Source of the DNA: Burkholderiaceae bacterium
GTDB taxonomy: Bacteria > Pseudomonadota > Gammaproteobacteria > Burkholderiales > Burkholderiaceae
Direction: 5' to 3'
Assembly (NCBI GenBank): GCA_947450225.1
Contig: CANFUO010000001.1
Span: 46,918 to 110,917, forward strand
DNA: 64,000 nucleotides
Numbering within the stretch: the stretch's first letter is position 1; every line of letters starts with the position of its first letter. A program made the position numbers and the translations under genes. Shown here piece after piece: positions 45,981-56,032 of the stretch. The notes beneath the pieces were generated by a model, which saw nothing but the letters and a program-made list of their open reading frames with translations, did no database searches and was not told where the DNA came from.

Positions 45981-46985
45981 TTATTCAACTTTTAAATTAC
46001 TAGCTTTAGCAGCCTCTGCCCAGGTTTTAATATCGTTCGTTAATATTTGTTTAAATTGAGCAGGCGTATTACCAAGATGATCAACCCCAATTTGCAGAAG
46101 CCTTGTTTGCATGTCTGGAGTGGCGACGATCTCTTGGATCGCGCTTGATAATTTATTAATAATAGATAGGGGAGTTCCAACAGGGGCAACTATTCCATTC
46201 CAAGTAATGGTTTTAAATCCAGGATAGCCTGATTCAGCAATGGTTGGAACATTGGGAATTAATGATGATCGTGATTCACTAGACACACCAATAATTTTAA
46301 TATTGCCAGCTGTCGCGTGAGGGGTTAATTCAGAAATATTACCAAAGTACATTTCTACTTGTCCCCCAAGAAGGTCTGCCACTGCTGGAGCACCACCTTT
46401 GTAACTTACGTGAGTCATATCTAATCCTGCTCGGCTCACAAATAAAACTGCAGATAAATGAGAAACACTTCCAGATCCGCCTGATGCGTAATTAAGTTTG
46501 CCTGGATTATTTTTCACATATTGCACAAACTCTTTTAAATTATTAGCTGGGACATGTTTACCAATACCTAAAACAAAAGGATTTGTACCAACAATACTCA
46601 CAGGTGTAAAGTCTTTGATGGGCTCATATCCGGTCTTGGTTATAACGGGTAAGATCGCCATGATAGGCATGGCTGCCATTAAAAAGGTATAACCATCAGG
46701 AGCGGCTTTGGCAACGAAATTAGCAGCAATGACACCGTTAGCTCCAGCTTTGTTATCCACAATAAAAGGTTGATCAATCAACTTTGATAGTTTTTCAGCA
46801 GTGATTCGTGCGATTGAATCAGTATTGCCGCCTGGAGCAAAAGGAACAATGAGTTTAATCGGGCGTGAAGGCCATGACTCTGATTGAGCAAGAGATTGTT
46901 GTGTGAGGGGCAATGGGGAGAAGAGAGCAAGACTTTTCAAAAGAGTCTTGAGCGTATTACGTTTTGGATTTCGTATATTTGTCAT
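45981..46985 (-). CDS. Tripartite tricarboxylate transporter substrate-binding protein (TctC/Bug family)
   Basis: 334-residue periplasmic binding protein with a basic signal peptide (cleavage near SLA-QS, about 34). Motifs: PIKLIVPFAPGGNTDSIARI near 42, DNKAGANGVIAANFVAKAAPDGYTFL near 78, HVSYKGGAPAVADLLGGQVEMYFGN near 195. It sits in the operon between the flavin monooxygenase and the racemase-family gene, so it may bind the aromatic or dicarboxylic substrate that those enzymes act on. That link is inference. Confidence 0.9.
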   Translation of the reverse strand: MTNIRNPKRNTLKTLLKSLALFSPLPLTQQSLAQSESWPSRPIKLIVPFAPGGNTDSIARITAEKLSKLIDQPFIVDNKAGANGVIAANFVAKAAPDGYTFLMAAMPIMAILPVITKTGYEPIKDFTPVSIVGTNPFVLGIGKHVPANNLKEFVQYVKNNPGKLNYASGGSGSVSHLSAVLFVSRAGLDMTHVSYKGGAPAVADLLGGQVEMYFGNISELTPHATAGNIKIIGVSSESRSSLIPNVPTIAESGYPGFKTITWNGIVAPVGTPLSIINKLSSAIQEIVATPDMQTRLLQIGVDHLGNTPAQFKQILTNDIKTWAEAAKASNLKVE

Positions 46986-46996
46986 AGAGATAATAT

Positions 46997-48214
46997 TTAT
47001 GTGATGCGGTTGGCTGATTGAATACTATTGATCATCGAAGAGTTAAGCAAATATTCTCTACGTGAATCCTGATTTGAATTCATTTTCCTTAAATAGGCAA
47101 ATCGATCCTGGCGATTCTTTGGATCTTTTTCTTCTAGTTGTTTTTTGTTATTAATTGAAAATTCTTGAACATATTGCAAGTTAACTGATTTTCTTTGTCG
47201 TTCATACAGATCAAGAATTTCAGTATTAGCATCTTCATTGATGACCTTAGCTAGCTTTTCAGTTAGGCTCATCGCATCATGGATGCCACTATTTAGTCCA
47301 AAACCACCTAAAGGATTATTGACATGAGCTGAGTCGCCAGCCAATAAAACTCGGTGCTTTCTAAATTGTTTTGCAACCCTTTGATGAACCCGATAAACAC
47401 TTTGGTGAACAATAGGGACATCCTGTTGCAATTTTCCATTTAATGCTCTTTTAAAGACTTGATTGGCATATTGCGGGGTTAAAACCTCTTCATCGCTAAT
47501 ACTAGAATCAACAGGGACTGTCATGCGCCATAATCCTGGCGGGGCAACATCAGGCATTCTAAAAAAGGCAACCCATTGAACAGGGTCGCTCATATATGCA
47601 TTATCGGCATAACCAAATGGTGCAAGATCAAAGGTTGTACTCATGACGCTATAGCGTTCTGGCCAGGTGTAACCTTCAAACTCAATATCACAGGCTTTTC
47701 TGACGATACTTTTGCCGCCATCGGCACCAATGACCCAATTTGCGGTAAAAAGCACATTTTCTGGTTGGCTCCCAATTAAGAGAGAAACCTCATCATCGGT
47801 TTGAGTTAACTCTAATAAAGGATGAGAAAAAAATACCTCAGCATGCGGATAACTTTGGAGCATCTTAAAAAGAATTGGCGTTAATCGATGTTGCTCAAGA
47901 TGAAGCCGAAAGGGATACTTTGTATCATTCGCTAAAACCCCCATATCCCACTCGACGATTAATCCCTCTTCGAGATCTCGACTTTGCCACCTAGGAACCT
48001 GAATACCAATCTCCATCATGGCATTAGTAACACCTAAAGGATCTAACATTTCTAATGTGGGTGGATGAAACGTTCCAGCTCGTAAATCGATGGTTAATTC
48101 AGGCTCAGCCTCAATTACTGTAACGGGGATACCGTTTTTGGCTAATTGAAGAGCACAAAGCAAACCAACTGGACCCGCGCCGACAACGATAACATTTTTA
48201 TTGATCTGTTTCAT
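46997..48214 (-). CDS. FAD-dependent aromatic-type monooxygenase
   Basis: 405-residue class A flavoprotein monooxygenase (UbiH/MhpA/PheA type). The dinucleotide motif VVGAGPVGLLCALQLAKNG is near 10, an ADGGKSIVRKACD motif (DG fingerprint) near 164, and the second FAD motif LLAGDSAHVNNPLGGFGLNSGIHDA near 292. Such enzymes hydroxylate phenols or aromatic acids with NAD(P)H. It is in one operon with TctC proteins and a racemase-family enzyme, which suggests uptake and breakdown of an aromatic or cyclic acid. No ring-cleavage dioxygenase is present. Confidence 0.88.
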   Translation of the reverse strand: MKQINKNVIVVGAGPVGLLCALQLAKNGIPVTVIEAEPELTIDLRAGTFHPPTLEMLDPLGVTNAMMEIGIQVPRWQSRDLEEGLIVEWDMGVLANDTKYPFRLHLEQHRLTPILFKMLQSYPHAEVFFSHPLLELTQTDDEVSLLIGSQPENVLFTANWVIGADGGKSIVRKACDIEFEGYTWPERYSVMSTTFDLAPFGYADNAYMSDPVQWVAFFRMPDVAPPGLWRMTVPVDSSISDEEVLTPQYANQVFKRALNGKLQQDVPIVHQSVYRVHQRVAKQFRKHRVLLAGDSAHVNNPLGGFGLNSGIHDAMSLTEKLAKVINEDANTEILDLYERQRKSVNLQYVQEFSINNKKQLEEKDPKNRQDRFAYLRKMNSNQDSRREYLLNSSMINSIQSANRIT

Positions 48215-48215
48215 G

Positions 48216-48926
48216 TTAGACGTTTATTAAATAACCAATTTGTTGTCTTATCGCTAATGATTCTTGTCCAACTAAAATGTTAGCTAGCTTTTGGGCTAAT
48301 TCAAAGTTTTGAGATGTTTTGCAGATAGCTAATGTGTAATCCGTATTTAACTCTACTGATTTAGGAAGTAAACCAATGAGTTGAACACCAGGACAAATGT
48401 TGATCTCAGTAGTCTGTGTTCCGCCGATCACATTCGTATCAGGATCTAAGGCCATTTCTGCCATTGCAGTTGCGCCATTGGGAAAGGTTTTAAAACGACT
48501 TGCTAATTCTTGGTCTAGACCCAACTGTCGCATCACCTTCATAAAATGGATACCTGCAGTTGATTTTTCCATATCAGGAAAATAAAGCGCTGGAGCAGAT
48601 CTAAAAACTTCCTTTAGTTCATCAGCTGTCAATATTGATGGCGGAGGAGTCGTTCTTTTGCTAGGAATTGCAATACCAGTTGGAACAATGCCCAATGACC
48701 TTACTGAGTCTGCGTGGACATGGCCGGATTTCACAAGTTGATCAACTAATGATTTTGAAAGAATTACAAGATCACAATGAGCACCCTGAACAACGAGATC
48801 ACGCATCGCACCGACAGCACTAAAAGTACCATTGATTTTGCAATGATGCTTATTTTCAAAATCAGTTTGAATGCCTTTTACAACTCCAGCCGCAGCACCA
48901 CCACTTAATACAACAATTTCCGACAT
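48216..48926 (-). CDS. ModA-like binding-fold protein without a signal peptide
   Basis: 236-residue type II periplasmic-binding fold like ModA (SGGAAAGVVKGIQTDFENKH start, AHCDLVILSKSLVDQLVKSGHV near 52, VPTGIAIPSKRTTPPP near 85). It starts directly at the first beta strand with MSEIVVLSGGA, so there is no signal peptide and it should be cytosolic. No molybdate permease genes are nearby. Related cytosolic proteins occur next to catabolic genes in Burkholderiales; role unknown. It is 1 nt from the monooxygenase gene and in the same operon. Confidence 0.75.
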   Translation of the reverse strand: MSEIVVLSGGAAAGVVKGIQTDFENKHHCKINGTFSAVGAMRDLVVQGAHCDLVILSKSLVDQLVKSGHVHADSVRSLGIVPTGIAIPSKRTTPPPSILTADELKEVFRSAPALYFPDMEKSTAGIHFMKVMRQLGLDQELASRFKTFPNGATAMAEMALDPDTNVIGGTQTTEINICPGVQLIGLLPKSVELNTDYTLAICKTSQNFELAQKLANILVGQESLAIRQQIGYLINV

Positions 48927-48941
48927 ATCAGTTCCTATACA

Positions 48942-49901
48942 TTAATCTGGCTTAATTCCTGCTGACTTCACAATTGCACTCCATTTGGCAATATCGGCAT
49001 CTAAATACTTGTTAAATTCGCTAGGCGACATGATTAAAGGGAGCGCACCTTGTTTTGCCCATGTATCTTTTACTTCTGATTGCGAGATAATTTTTCGAAT
49101 AGCATTATTCAAAATGGTGACTGCTTCGGGAGGAGTTCCTTTAGGAGCCATGATGCCTAACCAAATCGTGGTTTCATACTTAGGGACACCGGCTTCATTC
49201 ACCGTTGGTATTTGAGGCATGATCGCCGATCTATTTTTACCGGTAGTCGCCAATGCTTGTACTTTATTTTCTTTTACAAACTCATTCATCGTAGTAACCG
49301 CGTCAAACATCATATCGACTTGCCCACCGATAACATCAGTTCTTGCACCAGAACTTCCCTTATAAGGGATGTGGGTAATATCCAAACCTGCCATTGATTT
49401 AAAAAGTTCACCAGCCATGTGATATGGAGTGCCATTGCCAGATGAAGCATAGTTATATTTGCCTGGCGAAGCTTTTACGAGTGCAATTAATTCAGCTAAA
49501 GTTTTTGCTGGAACTTTGGGATTGGTAACCAGTACCAGATCAGAATAATTGATCGGCGCAACTGGCACAAAGTCTCTCATTAATTGAAATGGTTTATTTT
49601 GAACCAATGACTCATTGACGGTTTGGGTATTTGACATCATAAGGAGGGTATAACCATCGGCAGGTGACTTTGCCGCAAAATCAGTCCCAATAATTGATCC
49701 AGCACCAGGTTTATCTTCTACGATAAAAGACTGCTTTAATTCATCCTGAAGGCGTTGCGCCATAAATCGAGCATAATTATCAGCAGGCCCACCGGCCGCG
49801 AAAGGAACAATAATTTTTACTGTTTTGTTGGGATACTGTTGTGCATATAACAAAGTCGGCAGCAGCAACAAAGAGATAATTAAACGTGTAAAGAATTTCA
49901 T
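48942..49901 (-). CDS. Tripartite tricarboxylate transporter substrate-binding protein (TctC/Bug family)
   Basis: 319-residue periplasmic binding protein. Signal peptide MKFFTRLIISLLLLPTLLYA with cleavage near 20, then KTVKIIVPFAAGGPADNYARFMA, EDKPGAGSIIGTDFAAKSPADGYTLL near 60-90 and HIPYKGSSGARTDVIGGQVDMMFD near 175. It is the first gene of the five-gene operon running to 45187 and the third Bug-family paralogue in 6.2 kb. Confidence 0.9.
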   Translation of the reverse strand: MKFFTRLIISLLLLPTLLYAQQYPNKTVKIIVPFAAGGPADNYARFMAQRLQDELKQSFIVEDKPGAGSIIGTDFAAKSPADGYTLLMMSNTQTVNESLVQNKPFQLMRDFVPVAPINYSDLVLVTNPKVPAKTLAELIALVKASPGKYNYASSGNGTPYHMAGELFKSMAGLDITHIPYKGSSGARTDVIGGQVDMMFDAVTTMNEFVKENKVQALATTGKNRSAIMPQIPTVNEAGVPKYETTIWLGIMAPKGTPPEAVTILNNAIRKIISQSEVKDTWAKQGALPLIMSPSEFNKYLDADIAKWSAIVKSAGIKPD

Positions 49902-49933
49902 GTGTCACCTTTAAATTTGTATTTGAAAACTCA

Positions 49934-49939
49934 TATAAT
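49934..49939 (+). promoter_or_regulatory. Candidate -10 for the DUF455-MaoC gene pair
   Basis: TATAAT with TTAAAT 17 bp upstream (49911-49916), 38 bp before the ATG at 49978. It is in the 76-bp divergent gap opposite the TctC operon. Confidence 0.45.
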
Positions 49940-49977
49940 TTACCATTTTTAGAATATACAGTAATCTAGAACTCTTG

Positions 49978-50805
49978 ATGATAAATACGCCCAATAACCA
50001 TGCACAAAGTCTTCGTTTAAAGGCTTATGAAGCGCTTACTGTATCCGATCCTATCTCTAAATATGACGCTGTCAAGCATATAGTGGCCTGCCATCTTCAA
50101 GAAGAGTCTTTCATTAACCCCTCAGAGATTATTGTATCGAATGAACATTTAATCCCCGGTCGTCCCAATCAACCTGTATTGGTTAACCCATTATCAGTCA
50201 AAAAACGATCCATGCACACAACTGAGGGAAGGGCGGTTGCTATCCATGCATTGGCGCACATTGAATTTAATGCTATCAACTTAGCTCTTGATGCTGTATG
50301 GAGATTTGCTGATATGCCTAAAGACTATTATCTTGATTGGATAAAAGTTGCCGATGAGGAGGCTACGCATTTTTTATTACTCAAAAATTACTTAAACAAA
50401 TTGCAATATGACTATGGTAATTTCCCTGCGCACGATAGTTTGTGGGAAATGGTTGAAAAAACAAAGGGTGATATTCTTGCTCGAATGGCATTAGTCCCAA
50501 GAACAATGGAGGCTAGAGGCTTAGATGCCGTCCCGGCAATGAGGGCTCGGTTTTTACAGGTAAAAGATGATCATATGGTCGATATTTTAGATACGATCTT
50601 ACATGATGAGATTGGCCATGTTGAAATTGGCAACCGTTGGTTCAATTTCATGTGTAAGTCACGTGAGCTTGATCCATTGAAAGCTTTTCAAGAATTATCA
50701 TTGCAATACAATGCACCGATTCTAAGAGGCCCGTTTAACATTGATGCACGAAAACAAGCCGGCTTTACGGATGAAGAGATTGAGCTATTACAGGGTGGTC
50801 AGTAA
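49978..50805 (+). CDS. DUF455 ferritin-like protein
   Basis: 275-residue protein of the DUF455 (COG2833) family, a ferritin-like four-helix fold with a likely diiron site. Metal-ligand motifs are visible: ALAHIEFNAINLALDA near 91, DEEATHFLLLKNYL near 123 and LHDEIGHVEIGNRWF near 203. No enzymatic activity is established for the family. The frame opens at a TTG at 49975, but the adjacent ATG is preferred. The downstream MaoC gene begins right after its stop codon, linking it to acyl-CoA metabolism. Confidence 0.85.
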   Translation: MINTPNNHAQSLRLKAYEALTVSDPISKYDAVKHIVACHLQEESFINPSEIIVSNEHLIPGRPNQPVLVNPLSVKKRSMHTTEGRAVAIHALAHIEFNAINLALDAVWRFADMPKDYYLDWIKVADEEATHFLLLKNYLNKLQYDYGNFPAHDSLWEMVEKTKGDILARMALVPRTMEARGLDAVPAMRARFLQVKDDHMVDILDTILHDEIGHVEIGNRWFNFMCKSRELDPLKAFQELSLQYNAPILRGPFNIDARKQAGFTDEEIELLQGGQ

Positions 50806-51267
50806 ATGTCGAAAATCATCTTTTATACCAAAGAAGAACTGCAATCTAGAGTAGGTACGGAGGTTGCAATCAGCCCTTGGCTTGAAATCTCACAGCCCAT
50901 GATCCAAGCTTTTGCTGACTCCACTATAGATCATCAATGGATTCATATAGATTCAATACGGGCAAAAAAAGAGTCTCCTTATGGAACGACAATTGCTCAT
51001 GGTTTTTTAACGCTGTCTTTAATACCTTACTTTTTAGAGTCTTGTATGGAGTTTCCATTAGCAAAAAGAGCGATTAATTACGGCTTAAATAAGGTCCGAT
51101 TTCCAAGCGCGGTAAATTCAGGCAGTCGTATTCGAGGTCGTTTTTTTATCCAAGAGATTACCGAAATTGAAGGGGGCATTCAAGTGGAGTGGAAAATCAG
51201 CCTTGAGGTAGAGGGAATCGAAAAGCCAGCTTGTGTGGCTGACATGTTAATCCGTCTATATTTTTAG
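50806..51267 (+). CDS. MaoC-like hot-dog dehydratase
   Basis: 153-residue hot-dog protein with the (R)-specific enoyl-CoA hydratase signature: QAFADSTIDHQWIHID (catalytic Asp and His, near 40) followed by YGTTIAHGFLTLSLIPYF. It probably hydrates an enoyl-CoA. It directly abuts the DUF455 gene and overlaps the convergent phosphotransferase gene by 12 bp at its 3' end. Another MaoC-type gene lies in the facing operon at 58615. Confidence 0.85.
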   Translation: MSKIIFYTKEELQSRVGTEVAISPWLEISQPMIQAFADSTIDHQWIHIDSIRAKKESPYGTTIAHGFLTLSLIPYFLESCMEFPLAKRAINYGLNKVRFPSAVNSGSRIRGRFFIQEITEIEGGIQVEWKISLEVEGIEKPACVADMLIRLYF

Positions 51268-52314
51268 AACTTGTTCCCAAGCTAACTCTGCAAGAGGTTT
51301 CGCTTTTTTCCCAGCTTCAAGAGCAGAATCACTAGACGCATTACCTTGTAATGCCCTTGCCATAATCCCTTGAAGTATTGCTGATAATCGAAACATATTA
51401 AAAATAATGTAGAACTCCCAATCCTTTTGACTTTCTAGTACATGTCCAGTTCTTTCTAAGTAGGATTCTAAATAAGTTTTTTCATTGGGGATTTTTAAAC
51501 TCTGAATATCGACACCTCCAAGACCTCTAAATAAAGAAGGGGATAGGCGCCATACCATTGCATGATAAGCAAAATCAGATAAAGGATTACCGAGTGTGGA
51601 TAATTCCCAATCAAGTACCCCTAAAATTTTTGGTTCTACAGGATCGAAAATGAGATTATCAAGCCTAAAATCACCATGCACTAAGCTAGTTGCATCATAG
51701 TGGGGAATGTGTTGAGGCAGCCAATCAATTAAATTATCCATGGCAGGTATTTTTTCAGTTTCAGAAGCTCTGTACTGCTTGGTCCAACGATCTAACTGCC
51801 TTTGAACATAACCTCCAAAACGACCATAATCCTCGAGGCCAATAGCCACAGGGTCTAGAGCGTGCATTTGGGCAATTACTAAATTCATAGCATCAAATAC
51901 TTGCGTGCGATCAGTATTTGATAATTCTGGCAAACGAGGGTCCCAAAAGACGCGACCTTGGAGAAAACTCATTAAATAAAATTCTGAACCAATAACATCG
52001 ATATCCGAACAATAGCCAAGAGGTTTTGCGACCGGGAAATGATGCTGGGACAAAGCGCTGATTACTTTATATTCACGATCGATAGCATGGGCACTGGGTA
52101 GTAATATACCGGCAGGTTTTCTTCTTAAAACATAAGACTGTTCATTATGTTTGACTAAAAAAGTTGGGTTTGATTGCCCACCTTTAAATTGATGGAGCTC
52201 GAGAGGCAATTCAGGATTGATATTGGGAACATGATCTTTAGCCCAATCTAAAAATTTCTCTGTTGAAAATACATGATCTAGAGGAACTTCTTTCGTTCCT
52301 GAAAATTGCGTCAT
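51256..52314 (-). CDS. ACAD10/LvaA-like aminoglycoside phosphotransferase-fold kinase
   Basis: 352-residue APH-fold protein like the N-terminal domain of ACAD10/11 and Pseudomonas LvaA. Seen: FKGGQSNPTFLV near 44 and YVLRRKP near 62 (nucleotide lysine), SLVHGDFRLDNLIFD near 210 (catalytic Asp) and GVLDWELSTLGNPLSDFAYH near 234 (metal Asp). Relatives phosphorylate the hydroxyl of 4-hydroxyacyl-CoAs before an acyl-CoA dehydrogenase eliminates phosphate. No acyl-CoA dehydrogenase is in this operon, but a ComB-type phosphatase-family protein is. Last gene of the ten-gene minus-strand cluster; starts inside the thioesterase stop. Confidence 0.85.
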   Translation of the reverse strand: MTQFSGTKEVPLDHVFSTEKFLDWAKDHVPNINPELPLELHQFKGGQSNPTFLVKHNEQSYVLRRKPAGILLPSAHAIDREYKVISALSQHHFPVAKPLGYCSDIDVIGSEFYLMSFLQGRVFWDPRLPELSNTDRTQVFDAMNLVIAQMHALDPVAIGLEDYGRFGGYVQRQLDRWTKQYRASETEKIPAMDNLIDWLPQHIPHYDATSLVHGDFRLDNLIFDPVEPKILGVLDWELSTLGNPLSDFAYHAMVWRLSPSLFRGLGGVDIQSLKIPNEKTYLESYLERTGHVLESQKDWEFYIIFNMFRLSAILQGIMARALQGNASSDSALEAGKKAKPLAELAWEQVLKI

Positions 52315-52706
52315 GACTTGATATCCACCAATTTAAAAGTACCCATTGCCTTAGCAACCATCTCACCAGTAACATCAAACGCAGACGCTTCGCAAAAGTG
52401 AATAGATCTTCCACTTTTTAATACTTTACCCCTGACGATCAACTTATCTTGACCACCCTTCATAAACACAATCGACATATCAATGGTTAAACCCACTCCA
52501 GTGTGTTTAGCCTTCGTTTTTGCCGACATTGCCATTGTAAAATCAAGAAGAGTCATCATGACACCTCCATGAGAATATCCAAGCGGATTGCAATGGTGAG
52601 GTTGCAGCTCTAGCACCGACTCGACTTCACCTTCAGCAATGATTTTAGCCTCAACGCCTAAATGAGCGATGAATGGTACATGTACTCCAAAGTATTCTTT
52701 TTTCAT
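52311..52706 (-). CDS. PaaI-type hot-dog thioesterase
   Basis: 131-residue hot-dog protein of the PaaI/YdiI thioesterase class. HHCNPLGYSHGGVMMTLLDFTMA near 37 contains the characteristic HGG-(x)n-D active-site arrangement. It would release free acids or CoA from acyl-CoA intermediates. It overlaps the kinase-fold gene downstream by 4 bp. Confidence 0.85.
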   Translation of the reverse strand: MKKEYFGVHVPFIAHLGVEAKIIAEGEVESVLELQPHHCNPLGYSHGGVMMTLLDFTMAMSAKTKAKHTGVGLTIDMSIVFMKGGQDKLIVRGKVLKSGRSIHFCEASAFDVTGEMVAKAMGTFKLVDIKS

Positions 52707-52715
52707 AATTAAATC

Positions 52716-53894
52716 CTAACAGACCTCAAATAAACCGGCGGCACCTTGCCCACCACCAACACACATCGTCACAACAACATACTTAACATTTCTGCGCTTG
52801 CCTTCAATTAATGCATGGCCAACCATCCTAGCACCCGAAACGCCATAAGGATGGCCAACAGCAATAGCACCACCATTCACATTTAAAATTTCATCTGGGA
52901 TACCTAATTTATCTCGGCAATAAAGAACTTGAACGGCAAATGCTTCATTCAGTTCCCAAAGACCAATATCCGACATTTTTAAGCCCGTTCTTTCCAGTAG
53001 TCGAGGAATAGCAAATATCGGACCAATACCCATTTCATCTGGCTCACATCCCGCAACAGCAAACCCTCTAAAAATCCCTAAAGGTTCTAAGCCTTTTTTC
53101 TCTGCGAGTTTGGCATTCATCACGACTGCGGCGCTAGCTCCATCAGAAAATTGGCTCGCATTACCTGCCGTTATCACACCACCAGGTAGGGCAGCCCTAA
53201 TTTTTTGCACACCTTCAAAATTAGTATCAGGACGAATACCTTCATCCTCACTCACGGTCACTTCTTTTGTCGATAACATCTTTGTTTCTGTATTAGCAAC
53301 ACCCATCGTCACTTTAATTGGTGCGATTTCATCCCGAAAAAGACCTTGCTCCTGAGCTTTTGAAGCACGCAATTGACTTCTTACGCCATATTCATCTTGA
53401 AGATCCTTACCGATGTTATAGCGCTTGGCAACTTGTTCCGCCGTTTGGAGCATCGACCAGTAGAGTTCTGGTTTAGATTTTTGCAAAGATGGCTCAAGTA
53501 ACATGTGCTGGTTCATTTCTAATTGAACACACGAAATTGACTCGACGCCGCCAGCAACCATCACTGGGACATGATCAACAATGACCCGTTGAGCAGCCAT
53601 AGCAATGGCTTGTAATCCCGAAGAACAAAAGCGGTTGACTGTGACACCGCCAACAGATATAGAAAGCCCAGCTTTAAGGGCGATTTGTCTTGCGATATTA
53701 AGGCCAGTTGCCCCTTCAGGATTGGCGCAGCCCATAATGACATCTTCAACTTCATTTGGGTCAACTTTGGCACGACGAACTGCCTCATGGACGACGTGAC
53801 CGCCTAAAACTGCGCCATGAGTCATGTTAAAGCTTCCTCGCCATGACTTAGCTAATGGGGTGCGCGCTGTCGATACTATTACTGCTTCTGTCAT
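52716..53894 (-). CDS. Thiolase (acetyl-CoA acyltransferase)
   Basis: 392-residue thiolase that cleaves 3-ketoacyl-CoA with CoA. The nucleophilic Cys is in [15 protein letters not shown] near 89, the His in [18 protein letters not shown] near 350 and the second Cys in [14 protein letters not shown] near 378. [20 protein letters not shown] is the usual start. It is next to the multifunctional beta-oxidation enzyme, together forming a FadBA/FadIJ-like pair. Confidence 0.95.
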   Translation of the reverse strand: MTEAVIVSTARTPLAKSWRGSFNMTHGAVLGGHVVHEAVRRAKVDPNEVEDVIMGCANPEGATGLNIARQIALKAGLSISVGGVTVNRFCSSGLQAIAMAAQRVIVDHVPVMVAGGVESISCVQLEMNQHMLLEPSLQKSKPELYWSMLQTAEQVAKRYNIGKDLQDEYGVRSQLRASKAQEQGLFRDEIAPIKVTMGVANTETKMLSTKEVTVSEDEGIRPDTNFEGVQKIRAALPGGVITAGNASQFSDGASAAVVMNAKLAEKKGLEPLGIFRGFAVAGCEPDEMGIGPIFAIPRLLERTGLKMSDIGLWELNEAFAVQVLYCRDKLGIPDEILNVNGGAIAVGHPYGVSGARMVGHALIEGKRRNVKYVVVTMCVGGGQGAAGLFEVC

Positions 53895-53914
53895 GATATC
53901 TTCCTCAAAATATT

Positions 53915-56005
53915 TTATGAGCCTGTGAGTGATTTAGTTTGAGCTAAGCAGTCGAGTAATAACTGAGCCGGTTTCCAAAAATCATCATTAGTGGATTGAT
54001 AAAATTTATTGCAAACTTGTATTACTTGAAATAGTCCGATTTCATCAGCATATTTAAGAGGTCCCCCACGATAGACAGGGAAACCGTAGCCTGTAAGGTA
54101 AACAATATCAATATCTGAAGCTCGCTGAGAGATTCCTTCTTCAAGGATTCGGACTCCTTCATTGATCAAGGCAAAGATGCAAAATTGGACAATTTCATCA
54201 TTAGAAATTTTTCTTGCCTTAAATCCATGATCAGCTCTAAATTGAATAAGCATGTTTTCCAGCTCGGAATCTGGTAAGGGTTTACGATTTCCCTTTTCAT
54301 AGGCATACCAACCCTTACCAGTTTTTTGACCGAATCTTCCGGCTTCACAAATCACATCTGCAAATTTAGAATACTTCAACTGAGGTTGTTCAATAGCGCG
54401 ACGTTTACGGATAGCCCAACCAATATCATTACCAGCTAAATCACTCATCCTAAAAGGCCCCATAACCATGCCAAAATCTTCTAAGGCTTTATCAATTTGC
54501 CATGGTGTTGCACCTTGTTCAAGTAAAAATCCTGCCATCCGTAAATATTGCTCAACCATTCGGTTGCCAATAAAACCATCACAAACTCGGCATACTACTG
54601 GCGTTTTCTTAATTTTTTGCGCCAGTTTCATGACTGTAGCAATTACGTCATTAGATGTTTTATCACCGCGAACCACTTCGAGTAGTTGCATGACATTCGC
54701 TGGACTAAAAAAGTGCATGCCGATGACATCTTGAGGACGATTCGTAAAATTGGCAATTGTGTTGACATCGAGTGTCGATGTATTTGTAGCTAGAATTGCA
54801 CCTGGTTTAACAACAGAGTCGAGTTGTTTGAAAACAATCTCTTTAATCCCAATCTCCTCAAATACCGCTTCAATGACTAAATCCACATCTTGTAAATCAC
54901 TGTAATTCAGGCTTAATTGAATGAGGTTTAATCTAGCCTGCATTTTTTCTGCGGTAAGTTTTCCTTTTTTAACAGTATTTTGATAATTAGTTTGAATCGT
55001 CGATAAACCTTTATCTAGTTTATCTTGGGATGTTTCTAGAAGAATGACGGGAATACCAACATTCACAAAATTCATGGCAATACCGCCACCCATTGTTCCA
55101 GCTCCCACAATACCTACTTTTTTAATCTCACGAATGGGTGTATCAGGCGGAATATCGGCGATTTTTGCGGTCCCTCGTTGAGCAAAAAAGGCATACCGCA
55201 TCGCCCTAGAAACAGAGGTATTCATCAGATCAAGAAAAAATTCTCGTTCTTTTGTAATCCCTTTTTCAAAGGGTAGTGTGATTGCCGCTGATATGGCATC
55301 AATCACCTTAAGTGCCGCAGGATAGGGTGCAGCAACTGTTTTTACTGTATTACGAGAGAACTGTAAAAAACTTTCAAAATTTGGATAATCTATACGAATG
55401 TCACGTATCTTTTTAAGCGGTTTTTTCTCATCAATCAATTGCTCTGCAAATTGAATTGCAGAATGAATCAAATGAGATTCATAAAAAGCATCAATTAAAG
55501 GCGAATCCTTAAAAGCAATTGCAGGCAGAGGATCTCCTGACAAAATAAAATTAAGAGATTTTTCAACACCAATAACGCGTGGTAAACGCTGGGTTCCGCC
55601 AGCTCCAGGAATGAGTCCTAATTTAATTTCAGGAAGCGCAAGTGATGCACTTGTGAGCGCTACTCGGTAATGACAACCCAAGGCTAACTCAAATCCACCG
55701 CCCATACAAACACCTTGGATAGCAGCAATGATAGGTTTTGTAGAGTTTTCAATGACCCGGATAACCGATTGCAAATGTGGCTCTGTGAGTGCCTTAACAG
55801 TACCAAATTCTTTAATATCAGCACCGCCTGAGAAAGCCTTTTCTGATCCTGTAATAATAATTGCACCAATACTGTCGTTTTGTAATGCCTCTTGAATTCG
55901 TTCAATAATAGAAACTCGCAATGCATAACCCAAACCGTTCACCGGAGGATGATTCATCGTAATTAATGCAACTCTATTACTTAACTCAATCTGAGTGAGT
56001 CCCAT
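53915..56005 (-). CDS. Bifunctional enoyl-CoA hydratase / 3-hydroxyacyl-CoA dehydrogenase
   Basis: 696-residue FadB/FadJ-type fusion. N-terminal crotonase domain (about 1-190) with [12 protein letters not shown] near 58 and [32 protein letters not shown] in pieces near 105-137, including both catalytic Glu. NAD-binding 3-hydroxyacyl-CoA dehydrogenase domain near 295 ([20 protein letters not shown]), [17 protein letters not shown] near 425, then two C-terminal dehydrogenase domains. It carries out two steps of beta-oxidation before the adjacent thiolase. Confidence 0.94.
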   Translation of the reverse strand: MGLTQIELSNRVALITMNHPPVNGLGYALRVSIIERIQEALQNDSIGAIIITGSEKAFSGGADIKEFGTVKALTEPHLQSVIRVIENSTKPIIAAIQGVCMGGGFELALGCHYRVALTSASLALPEIKLGLIPGAGGTQRLPRVIGVEKSLNFILSGDPLPAIAFKDSPLIDAFYESHLIHSAIQFAEQLIDEKKPLKKIRDIRIDYPNFESFLQFSRNTVKTVAAPYPAALKVIDAISAAITLPFEKGITKEREFFLDLMNTSVSRAMRYAFFAQRGTAKIADIPPDTPIREIKKVGIVGAGTMGGGIAMNFVNVGIPVILLETSQDKLDKGLSTIQTNYQNTVKKGKLTAEKMQARLNLIQLSLNYSDLQDVDLVIEAVFEEIGIKEIVFKQLDSVVKPGAILATNTSTLDVNTIANFTNRPQDVIGMHFFSPANVMQLLEVVRGDKTSNDVIATVMKLAQKIKKTPVVCRVCDGFIGNRMVEQYLRMAGFLLEQGATPWQIDKALEDFGMVMGPFRMSDLAGNDIGWAIRKRRAIEQPQLKYSKFADVICEAGRFGQKTGKGWYAYEKGNRKPLPDSELENMLIQFRADHGFKARKISNDEIVQFCIFALINEGVRILEEGISQRASDIDIVYLTGYGFPVYRGGPLKYADEIGLFQVIQVCNKFYQSTNDDFWKPAQLLLDCLAQTKSLTGS

Positions 56006-56032
56006 ATATTTTCCTTTTAATCAATCATTACA

